Shown here: positions 45,047-52,049 of the stretch, piece after piece
How positions within the stretch are numbered: position 1 is the stretch's first letter
How the letters are laid out: every line of letters begins with the position of its first letter
Assembly: GCA_000318405.1 (NCBI GenBank)
Contig: KB291729.1
Coordinates: forward strand, 141,131 to 205,130
Source of the DNA: Brevundimonas diminuta 470-4
Lineage (GTDB): Bacteria; Pseudomonadota; Alphaproteobacteria; Caulobacterales; Caulobacteraceae
DNA length: 64,000 nt
Reading direction: 5' to 3'
Notes under the pieces: model-generated
What the model was told of the DNA's origin: nothing
What the model saw: the letters and a program-made list of their open reading frames with translations, nothing else
The model's database searches: none
Translations under genes and position numbers: made by a program

Positions 45047-45946
45047 ATGACCAGCGTTATCGAAACGAACGGCCTGACCAAGACCTATGGCGCGGTGCGC
45101 GCCCTTGACGGCCTCAGTCTCAGCATACCGCGCGGCGGGGTCTATGGCGTGCTGGGGCCCAACGGCGCGGGCAAGTCGACGCTATTTCGCATCCTGCTGG
45201 GCCTGATCCGGCCCACGGCGGGCGAGGTGCGGGTCATGGGCCAGCCGACCGGCGATCCGGCGGTGACCCGTCGCATGGGCTCGATGATCGAGACGCCGCG
45301 CTATCCGCCCTATCTGACCGCGCGTCAGGCCCTGCGCTGGCTGGCGCTGGCGCACGGGATGGGCGCCGAGGCCGAGACCGACCGCTGGCTGGACCGTGCC
45401 GGCCTGTCCGAGGCGGCCGACCGCAAGGTGCGCGGCTTCTCGGTCGGCATGATGCAGCGGCTGGGCGTCGCCGCCGCCCTGATGACCCGGCCCGATCTGG
45501 TCATCCTGGATGAGCCGACCAGCGGCATGGACCCGCCCGGCATCCAGGAAATGCGCGCGCTGATCCGAAGTCTGGCCGACGACGACGGCGTGACCATCAT
45601 TCTGGCCAGCCACCAGTTGCTGGAGGTCCAGCGCGTCTGCGACCGCGTCGCCATCCTGAACCGGGGCAAGCTGGCGGCCGAGGGCAGGGTCAGCGACCTG
45701 ACCGCCTCGGGCGAACGCCTGCGCCTGTCGGCCACGCCCCTGGCCAAGGTCATGGCCGTGCTGGGAGAGCGCGGCAGCGTTCAGGACGACGCCGTCATGG
45801 CCGCCGTTCCCCGCGCCGAGACCCCTGCCCTGCTGCGCGCCCTGATCGAACAGGGCGTGGACATCGACGAGGCCCGCTGGGTCGGCGCCGATCTGGAAAG
45901 CGTCTTCATGACTGAAACCTCTTCCGTCGAGGGAGGCCGCCCATGA
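45047..45946 (+). CDS. ABC transporter ATP-binding protein
   Basis: A 299-residue ATPase of the CcmA/DrrA type. Walker A is GPNGAGKST, Q-loop SMIETPRYPPY, signature GFSVGMMQRLG (degenerate: FSVGM rather than LSGGQ), Walker B LVILDEPTSGMD and H-loop ASHQ. The C-terminal 80 residues match the regulatory tail of ABC-2 ATPases. It overlaps the permease by 4 bp. The ATG at 45047 gives the standard short N-terminus. Confidence 0.93.
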   Translation: MTSVIETNGLTKTYGAVRALDGLSLSIPRGGVYGVLGPNGAGKSTLFRILLGLIRPTAGEVRVMGQPTGDPAVTRRMGSMIETPRYPPYLTARQALRWLALAHGMGAEAETDRWLDRAGLSEAADRKVRGFSVGMMQRLGVAAALMTRPDLVILDEPTSGMDPPGIQEMRALIRSLADDDGVTIILASHQLLEVQRVCDRVAILNRGKLAAEGRVSDLTASGERLRLSATPLAKVMAVLGERGSVQDDAVMAAVPRAETPALLRALIEQGVDIDEARWVGADLESVFMTETSSVEGGRP

Positions 45947-46806
45947 TGCTGGCCGACGCCATCCGCGCCGAAACCTGGCGCCTGCTGCAGAACCGCACGG
46001 CGGTGTTCTGGAGCGTCGTTTTCGTGCCTCTGATCTCGCTGGCGCTGGCGACCGCAAGCTTCCTGTTCATCCGCTCCAAGATGGACGGGGCGATGCAGAC
46101 CCTGCCGGTCGAGTTGAAACTGACCGCCAGCGCCATCGATCTGGGCCAGTCGCTGGTCGATGCAGCCGGCGGCCTGGCCAACCCCGGCGTGCTGGCCTTC
46201 CTGCTGATCGGCGCGGCAACCGTCTTCGCGGGCGACTACCGCTGGGAGACCTGGCGATTGATCACGGCCCGCAACACCCGGCCGAACCTGATCATGGGCA
46301 AGGTAGGCGCGGTCAAGCTGATGACCCTGACCGGGTTGATCCTGCTGTTGATCGCCGGCATGGGCGCCGAAGTCGCCAAGGGCGTGATCTTCGGGCGCAG
46401 CTTCGCCTTCGGCTTCGGCGGCGAACAGGCGCAGGCGTTCGGCCTGCTGGCGCTGCTGTCCTATGTGCGGGTGGTGCAGTTCCTGTTGCTCGGCCTGCTG
46501 GCGGCGACAGTGACGCGCTCCCTGCTGGCGGCGCTGTTCGTGCCCCTGGTCATCGGCGTCGGCCAGTTCTTCCTGGCCAAGCTGAGCCCGCTGTTCGGCT
46601 GGCAGATAGGCGACTGGGCGACGATGCTGCTGCTGCCCGGCGACGCCTTCGAAGTGCTGAAAGCCCTGATCAACGGCGGCATGGAAGCCGCCCTTGTCCC
46701 CGCAGGCGCCGCTTGGCGCGCGATCGTCGGGCTGGCGCTATGGAGCTTCGGCCCCTTCCTTCTGGCCCTGGCGTGGTTCCAGCGACAGGACCTGTCGAAG
46801 GAGTAG
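45943..46806 (+). CDS. ABC-2 type transporter permease
   Basis: A 287-residue membrane protein with six predicted helices; the first follows a short cytoplasmic start (AETWRLLQNRTAVFWSVVFVPLISLALA). A large loop after helix 1 and the VFAGDYRWETWRLITARNTRP segment, a coupling-helix-like motif, are typical of ABC-2 permeases such as those for bacitracin or Na+ export. It pairs with the ATPase encoded directly upstream. Substrate unknown. Confidence 0.88.
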   Translation: MMLADAIRAETWRLLQNRTAVFWSVVFVPLISLALATASFLFIRSKMDGAMQTLPVELKLTASAIDLGQSLVDAAGGLANPGVLAFLLIGAATVFAGDYRWETWRLITARNTRPNLIMGKVGAVKLMTLTGLILLLIAGMGAEVAKGVIFGRSFAFGFGGEQAQAFGLLALLSYVRVVQFLLLGLLAATVTRSLLAALFVPLVIGVGQFFLAKLSPLFGWQIGDWATMLLLPGDAFEVLKALINGGMEAALVPAGAAWRAIVGLALWSFGPFLLALAWFQRQDLSKE

Positions 46807-46808
46807 AA

Positions 46809-46939
46809 ACTTTCCTCCCCACTGCGTGGGGAGGGGGACCGCGCAGCGGTGGAGGGGCTTAGGGCTGAGGAGCCGAGCGGCCCCTCCGGCTCGACGGCTA
46901 CGCCGCCGATCCACCTCCCCATGTCATGGGGAGGAGAAA
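46809..46939. repeat. REPIN-like repeat, copy B (inverted relative to copy A)
   Basis: Reads CCTCCCCACTGCGTGGGGAG, GGGGACCGCGCAGCGGTGGA, GGGGC, about 30 variable bases, then GGCCCCTCC...GGTCGACGG-type sequence and CCTCCCCATGTCATGGGGAGG. Its reverse complement matches copy A at 40706 unit by unit. It lies between the ABC permease and the convergent GNAT gene and supplies the last codons of the GNAT gene. Confidence 0.85.
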
Positions 46940-47409
46940 CCCAGCGCCTTCTCCATAAAGACGTCGGCCCGGACATAGGGCGTATCGCGCGGCGGCAGGC
47001 GCACGAAACCGAAGCTGTCATAGAGCGCCAGAGCCGGGCCGAGCGTCGAACTGGTCTCCAGATAGAGGCGATGAGCCCCCGCCTCGCGCGCCGCCGCCTC
47101 GCAGGCGTCCAGCAGGCGACGCGACAGCCCCTGACCGCGCGCGGACGGCGCAATGGTCATCTTGGCGACCTCATAGCCGCCGTCGTCCATCGCCATCAGG
47201 GCGCAGCAGCCGACGGCCTGGCCCGCCCGCTCGACAAAGAAGATGCGGCCTCCGGGCGTCAGGATCTGGCCTTCAGGATCGCCCAGCACCTTGCGGTCCT
47301 TGGCCTCGACGGCGAAGCCGCCCTCGGCCAACCAGGCTTCGTTCAGGGTCCGCCAGGCGTCGCGATGCTCCGGCCGATAGGCGACGATGACGAAGGCTTC
47401 TGCGCTCAT
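46924..47409 (-). CDS. GNAT family N-acetyltransferase
   Basis: A 161-residue acetyltransferase with the acetyl-CoA motif APSARGQGLSRRLLDACEAAA (R/Q-x-x-G-x-G/A) and the LALYDSFGFVRL C-terminal block. Substrate unknown. The last few codons (GFSSP and the stop) fall inside the REPIN-like repeat, so the natural end may have been altered by its insertion. Its start overlaps the FMN reductase stop by 4 bp. Confidence 0.88.
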   Translation of the reverse strand: MSAEAFVIVAYRPEHRDAWRTLNEAWLAEGGFAVEAKDRKVLGDPEGQILTPGGRIFFVERAGQAVGCCALMAMDDGGYEVAKMTIAPSARGQGLSRRLLDACEAAAREAGAHRLYLETSSTLGPALALYDSFGFVRLPPRDTPYVRADVFMEKALGFSSP

Positions 47410-47963
47410 GCCGACAGCCCCCGGCAGTGGTCCGCAAACCCGGCGACGAAGGCGGTCAGGCGACGGCGCGTATCCGCGTCGATCAGACGGCCTTCGGCGT
47501 CAAAGGCGTCGCCCGCGCGTGTGACCATTACCCTTGCCCCGAACCAGGGCGCCGCCCCCAGGGTGCGCAACACCGGCAGCCAGGCGGCCTGGCTCATCAG
47601 CGTCCCGAACGGTCCGGGCGAGGCGCCCAGCACCGCCACAGGCCGCCCGCCGAACACGCGCCCGATGTCTGAATTGGGTCGGCTCAGCCAGTCGATGGCG
47701 TTCTTGAACGGTCCGGGGATGGAGTTGTTGTATTCGGGCGTGAACAGCATCAGGCCATCGCAGCCGGCGATCAGATCTTTCAGCACCACGACCGCGTCGG
47801 GCAGGCCCTGCTGAGCCTCCAGATCGCCGTCATAAAGAGGGATGCCGTGGATGGTCGCGGCGATCAGCTCCACATCTGCGGGCGCCGTCTCCTGCGCCGC
47901 GCGCAGCAGGGCGCTGTTGTAGGAGGCCGCCCGTAGGCTGCCCGACAGTCCGACCAGACGCAT
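47406..47963 (-). CDS. NADPH-dependent FMN reductase (flavodoxin-like)
   Basis: A 185-residue protein of the YieF/ChrR-type family. It has the phosphate-binding GLSGSLRAASYNSALL start and the FTPEYNNSIPGPFKNAIDWLSRP flavin-site motif. It would reduce quinones, chromate or azo compounds using NADPH. It forms a unit with the GNAT gene and, 1 bp upstream, the LysR gene, suggesting redox-responsive control. Confidence 0.92.
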   Translation of the reverse strand: MRLVGLSGSLRAASYNSALLRAAQETAPADVELIAATIHGIPLYDGDLEAQQGLPDAVVVLKDLIAGCDGLMLFTPEYNNSIPGPFKNAIDWLSRPNSDIGRVFGGRPVAVLGASPGPFGTLMSQAAWLPVLRTLGAAPWFGARVMVTRAGDAFDAEGRLIDADTRRRLTAFVAGFADHCRGLSA

Positions 47964-47964
47964 T

Positions 47965-48921
47965 TCAGTCCTTCGTCTCCGCTAGCGTCGCCGTATCGGG
48001 CGACGACAGCCTTTCGCCGTGAATTTGCTGCTCGGCGCAACCCTCGACCAGAAAATCCAGCAGCATCCGCACCGAAGGCAGCAGCCCGCGCCGCGACGGA
48101 AAGACCGCGTGGACGATCCATTTCTTGGGCCGCCAGTCCGGCAACAGGTCGACCAGCCGCCCCGCCTCCAGGTCGCGCATCACCGCCACGCTGGGCAGCA
48201 GGCCCACGCCCAGGCCGGTCAGAGCGGCCTCGTGCAGCATGTGCAGGTCGTCGGTGACCAGGCGCGGCGCATGGCGCACCGACGCCGTCATGCCGTCCTT
48301 GTGGTTCAGCGCCCAAACATGATCGCGATGCGCCGGACCGAAATCCAGACTGGGCCAGCCTGCCAGATCAGCCGGACCGGTCGGTGTTCCCATGCGGGCG
48401 ATCAGGTCCGGGCTGGCGACCAGGCGATGCACGCTCTCGTCCAGCTTTCGCATGACCAGATCGGTCTGCTCCAGCGGCGGCTCGCGAACACGGATGGCCA
48501 GGTCGAACCCCTCGCCGATGACGTCCACCCGTCGGCTGGTGCTGTGAAGCTGCACCTCCAGCTCGGGATACAGGGCCATGAAGCGCACGATCAGGCCGCT
48601 CATCTGATAGGTCAGCAGGCCCGGCGCGCAGGCGACCCGGATCGTGCCGCATGGCTCGGATCGAGCGCCGTCGATCAGGGCCTGCGCCGCCTCAGCCTCG
48701 ACCAGCATGGCGAGGCAGTGTTGGTAATAGGCCTGGCCGATCTCCGTGACCGAGAATTTGCGCGACGAGCGCTGGATCAGCCGCGTGCCCAGCTGGTCTT
48801 CCAGCGCGGCGATGCGGCGGCTGAGCTTGGATTTCTGCATCCCCAGCGCCCGCGCCGCCGGGGCGAAGCCGAGGTGATCCACCACCTGCACGAAATAATA
48901 GAGGTCGTTGAGGTCTCTCAT
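47965..48921 (-). CDS. LysR family transcriptional regulator
   Basis: A 318-residue regulator. The N-terminal winged helix-turn-helix (LNDLYYFVQVVDHLGFAPAARALGMQKSKLSRRIAALE) and the periplasmic-binding-like ligand domain are complete. It is divergent from the pirin operon, the usual position for a LysR protein that activates its neighbour. A perfect palindrome sits directly before its start codon. Confidence 0.93.
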   Translation of the reverse strand: MRDLNDLYYFVQVVDHLGFAPAARALGMQKSKLSRRIAALEDQLGTRLIQRSSRKFSVTEIGQAYYQHCLAMLVEAEAAQALIDGARSEPCGTIRVACAPGLLTYQMSGLIVRFMALYPELEVQLHSTSRRVDVIGEGFDLAIRVREPPLEQTDLVMRKLDESVHRLVASPDLIARMGTPTGPADLAGWPSLDFGPAHRDHVWALNHKDGMTASVRHAPRLVTDDLHMLHEAALTGLGVGLLPSVAVMRDLEAGRLVDLLPDWRPKKWIVHAVFPSRRGLLPSVRMLLDFLVEGCAEQQIHGERLSSPDTATLAETKD

Positions 48922-48939
48922 CGTTCTATTGATAGAACG
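48922..48939. promoter_or_regulatory. palindrome at lysR start, likely LysR operator
   Basis: CGTTCTAT-TG-ATAGAACG is a perfect 8+2+8 inverted repeat immediately upstream of the lysR ATG, in the divergent lysR/pirin promoter region. It contains a T-N11-A-type core as used by LysR proteins. Binding there would repress lysR and could activate the pirin operon 110 bp away. Confidence 0.55.
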
Positions 48940-49047
48940 CAGCGAGGCGTTTTCGCAATCTGTCCCGTCCGGCGTTCCAGCGGCATAAAGCCGTCAACGC
49001 GATCGGCCCTGCCCCCAGCGGCCGATCCAACGAATGGAGACTAGACC

Positions 49048-49920
49048 ATGAAGAAGGTTCTGGGCCGTTACGGCAACGACCGCGGCCATTGGGTCGGCGA
49101 CGGCTTCCCCGTCCGTTCGCTGTTTTCCTACAACGCCGTGGGCAAACAGGTCAGCCCTTTCCTGCTGCTCGACTACGCCGGTCCGTACAACTTCGAGCCG
49201 ACGACCGAGCGGCGCGGCGTGGGCCAGCATCCGCACCGCGGGTTCGAGACCGTGACCATCGTCTATGACGGCGAGGTCGAGCACCGCGACTCGACCGGCC
49301 AGGGCGGCATCATCGGCCCCGGCGACGTCCAGTGGATGACGGCGGGCGGCGGCATCCTGCACGAGGAGTTCCATTCTCCGGCCTTCTCGCGCACCGGCGG
49401 CCCCTTCCGCATGGTTCAGCTGTGGGTCAACCTGCCCGCCAAGGACAAGATGACCCGTCCCGGCTACCAGTCGATCCTGAACGCCGACATTCCGACCGTT
49501 TCCCTGCCCGACAACGCAGGGACCGCGCGGATCATCGCCGGCGCGATGGAGGGCTCGAAAGGCCCGGCCACGACCTTCACCCCGATCAATGTGTGGGACG
49601 TGCGGTTGAACCGGGACGCCGTGACCACGCTGGACCTGCCCGAAGGCCACACGGCCATTGTGGTGGTTCTGTCGGGTCATGTCACCGTCAACGGCGACCA
49701 GCCTGCGGGGGCCGCCGAGGCCCTGCTGCTGGACCGTGAGGGCGCTGGCGTGACCCTGAGCGCGGATGCGGACACGACCCTGCTGATCCTGACCGGAGAG
49801 CCGATCGACGAGCCCATCGTCGGTTATGGCCCCTTCGTGATGAACAGCGAGGACGAAATCCGCACCGCCATCACGGACTTCAACAGCGGCCGCTTCGGCG
49901 ACATCCCGGCCGCCGCCTGA
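49048..49920 (+). CDS. pirin family protein
   Basis: A 290-residue bicupin. The N-terminal domain has the iron-ligand set of pirin: GQHPHRGFETVTIVYDGEVEHRDS (His, His, His) and a Glu in ILHEE. Some bacterial pirins have quercetin dioxygenase activity; most are unassigned. First gene of an operon pirin-YcaC-pirin-OsmC. GGAG precedes the ATG. Confidence 0.92.
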   Translation: MKKVLGRYGNDRGHWVGDGFPVRSLFSYNAVGKQVSPFLLLDYAGPYNFEPTTERRGVGQHPHRGFETVTIVYDGEVEHRDSTGQGGIIGPGDVQWMTAGGGILHEEFHSPAFSRTGGPFRMVQLWVNLPAKDKMTRPGYQSILNADIPTVSLPDNAGTARIIAGAMEGSKGPATTFTPINVWDVRLNRDAVTTLDLPEGHTAIVVVLSGHVTVNGDQPAGAAEALLLDREGAGVTLSADADTTLLILTGEPIDEPIVGYGPFVMNSEDEIRTAITDFNSGRFGDIPAAA

Positions 49921-49933
49921 CTTCGCCCCCGAA

Positions 49934-49955
49934 GGCCCGGTCTTCGGACCGGGCC
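49934..49955 (+). other. GC-rich hairpin with TTCG loop between pirin and YcaC-like genes
   Basis: 9-base arms GGCCCGGTC and GACCGGGCC close a TTCG tetraloop 13 bases after the pirin stop codon. No T-run follows, so it is probably not a terminator; it may stabilise the upstream message or set the ratio of pirin to the downstream proteins. Confidence 0.6.
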
Positions 49956-49984
49956 GCAACCCGCCTGCTGAAAGGAACCGCCCG

Positions 49985-50626
49985 ATGGCCAGCGAACCGA
50001 TCCGCGATCCGAAGTCGGATCACCTTCTGACCCCCGAAAACTCGGCCTTCATCATCATCGACTACCAGCCGGTCCAGGTGAACTCCATCGCCTCGATGGA
50101 CCGCCAGCTGCTGGTGAACAACATCGTCGGCGCGGCCAAGGCCGCCGTCGCCTTTGGCTTGCCGATCGTCCACTCGACCGTCAATGTCGAGACGGGGCTG
50201 AACCGGCCGCCGATCGGCCAGCTGCGCAAGGTGCTGAAGGACTATCCGACCTATGACCGCACCACGATCAACTCCTGGGAAGACTTGGAATTCCGCAAGG
50301 CGGTCGAGGCCACCGGCCGCAAAAAGCTGATCATGACGGCCCTGTGGACCGAGGCCTGCCTGACCTTCCCGGCGCTGGACGCCCTGCGTGACGGCTATGA
50401 GGTCTATGTCGTGGCCGACGCCGTGGGCGGCACCTCGCTTGCTGCTCACGAAATGGGTCTGCGCCGTATCGAACAGGCGGGCGGAAAGATGATCTCCGTG
50501 CCGCAGCTGTTCTGTGAACTGCAGCGCGACTGGAACCGTTCCGAGACCGTCCCGGCCTTCATGAACCTGTTCATCGAAACCGGCGGCACAGCCGGGATCC
50601 AGTTCTCTTACGACAAGGAAGACTGA
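49985..50626 (+). CDS. isochorismatase-like hydrolase (YcaC type)
   Basis: A 213-residue cysteine hydrolase of the YcaC group. It has the Asp in IIIDYQPVQVNSI and the catalytic Cys in LWTEACLTFPALDA. YcaC enzymes are unassigned amidases/hydrolases and are not isochorismatases; the true isochorismatase is the EntB at 59024. It sits in the pirin operon. Confidence 0.9.
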   Translation: MASEPIRDPKSDHLLTPENSAFIIIDYQPVQVNSIASMDRQLLVNNIVGAAKAAVAFGLPIVHSTVNVETGLNRPPIGQLRKVLKDYPTYDRTTINSWEDLEFRKAVEATGRKKLIMTALWTEACLTFPALDALRDGYEVYVVADAVGGTSLAAHEMGLRRIEQAGGKMISVPQLFCELQRDWNRSETVPAFMNLFIETGGTAGIQFSYDKED

Positions 50627-50702
50627 TCTTTCCGGGCGATCCGCGTCATAGTGCGTGGATCGCCCTTTCGTCGTCCCAGACCTCATCCTTCAGGAACTCA
50701 AT

Positions 50703-51599
50703 ATGATCGAACTCATCATCGACCAGCGCCGCAAGGATCTCGGCGGCTTTGAGGTCGGCCGCGTCCTGCCCTTCGCCAAGCGTCGCGCGGTCGGTCCGTT
50801 TGTCTTCTTCGACCACATGGGCCCCGTGGACATGCCCGCCGGCATTCCCAAGACCGTAGACGTGCGCCCGCACCCGCACATCGGCATCTCGACCCTGACC
50901 TATCTGTTCGACGGCGAGATCACCCACCGCGACAGCCTGGGCGTTCAGCAGGACATCCGCCCGGCCGAGGTCAACTGGATGACGGCCGGCAGCGGCGTCA
51001 CCCACTCCGAACGCTTTGAGCGGGCGCGGATGGAAGGCCTCCGCCTTGAGGGCATTCAGGCCTGGCTGGCGCTGCCGAATGGGCAGGAAGAAGTCGATCC
51101 GTCGTTCCAGCACGTCGGCTCAGGCGATCTGCCGACCTGGATTGAGGCGGGCGTGAAGGGCCGCCTGGTCGCCGGCGAAACGATGGGCATGAAGGCCGGC
51201 GTCAGCACCTTCTCGCCCCTGCACTACATGCACCTGGAGCTTGAGCCCGGCGCCCGGTTCCAGACCCCGAGCGACCACTCTGAGAGCGCCGTCTACGTCG
51301 TTCAGGGGCTGGTGGAGATCGACGACGGCAGGCCCGTCGGGCACGGCCAGATGGCGGTGCTGTCCAAGGGGGTCCCGTCCGTGATCCACGCCCTGCAGCC
51401 GACCACCGTCATGGTGCTGGGCGGCGAGCCGGTGGGCGAGCGTTTCATCGAGTGGAACTTCGTGTCCTCTTCGCAGGATCGGATCGAACAGGCCAAGGCC
51501 GACTGGCGCGCCGGGCGCATGAAGCTGCCCGACATGGACGATCAGGAGTTCATCCCCCTGCCGCCGGACCGCACCCCGCCTCCCCCGCCCATGTCCTGA
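50703..51599 (+). CDS. pirin family protein
   Basis: A 298-residue bicupin with the pirin motifs RPHPHIGISTLTYLFDGEITHRDS and TAGSGVTHSERF. It is only distantly similar to the pirin at 49048 and has a longer C-terminal tail with FQTPSDHSESAVYVVQG, so it belongs to a different pirin subgroup. The ATG at 50703 gives a typical MIELIIDQRRKDLGGFEVGR start. Confidence 0.92.
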   Translation: MIELIIDQRRKDLGGFEVGRVLPFAKRRAVGPFVFFDHMGPVDMPAGIPKTVDVRPHPHIGISTLTYLFDGEITHRDSLGVQQDIRPAEVNWMTAGSGVTHSERFERARMEGLRLEGIQAWLALPNGQEEVDPSFQHVGSGDLPTWIEAGVKGRLVAGETMGMKAGVSTFSPLHYMHLELEPGARFQTPSDHSESAVYVVQGLVEIDDGRPVGHGQMAVLSKGVPSVIHALQPTTVMVLGGEPVGERFIEWNFVSSSQDRIEQAKADWRAGRMKLPDMDDQEFIPLPPDRTPPPPPMS

Positions 51600-51626
51600 T
51601 CATGTCCTGAGAGGAGAGCCAGCCTC

Positions 51627-52022
51627 ATGGCCATCGCACACGCCAACATTGGCGCCGCCCGCTATCGGACCACGATCCGGACGGGCGGCGACCTGCAACA
51701 CCAACTGATCGCCGACGAGCCGCCACGGCTGAACGGCGACGACCAGGGACCTGCGCCCTTCGACCTGCTGATCTCGGCGCTGGGGGCCTGCACGGCCATC
51801 ACGCTGAAGATGTACGCCGAGCGGAAGGAGTGGCCGCTGGAATCTCTGGACGTCCAGCTGGAATATCTGGGCGGCGAGACCCCGCCCCGGATCGAGCGCG
51901 TCCTGACGCCGGTCGGTCCGCTGCACGAAGCCCAGCGCGCGCGTCTGGCCGATGTGGCCGAGCGCACGCCCGTGACCCTCGCGATCAAGAACGGGGTCCC
52001 GGTCAACACCAGGCTGGCGTGA
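51627..52022 (+). CDS. OsmC family protein (peroxiredoxin-like)
   Basis: A 131-residue OsmC/Ohr-fold protein. The first cysteine lies in LGACTAITLKMYAERK; a second redox Cys expected in Ohr/OsmC enzymes is absent, as in the YhfA-type subgroup. These reduce organic hydroperoxides or bind related ligands. It ends the pirin operon, 27 bp before the convergent siderophore receptor. Confidence 0.9.
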   Translation: MAIAHANIGAARYRTTIRTGGDLQHQLIADEPPRLNGDDQGPAPFDLLISALGACTAITLKMYAERKEWPLESLDVQLEYLGGETPPRIERVLTPVGPLHEAQRARLADVAERTPVTLAIKNGVPVNTRLA

Positions 52023-52049
52023 CGCCCTGCCGCCGCTGGACCTGCGCCC

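Noticed and set aside
49985-50626. Second isochorismatase for siderophore synthesis
   Set aside because: It is a YcaC-type cysteine hydrolase in the pirin operon; EntB at 59024 has the true isochorismatase motifs.
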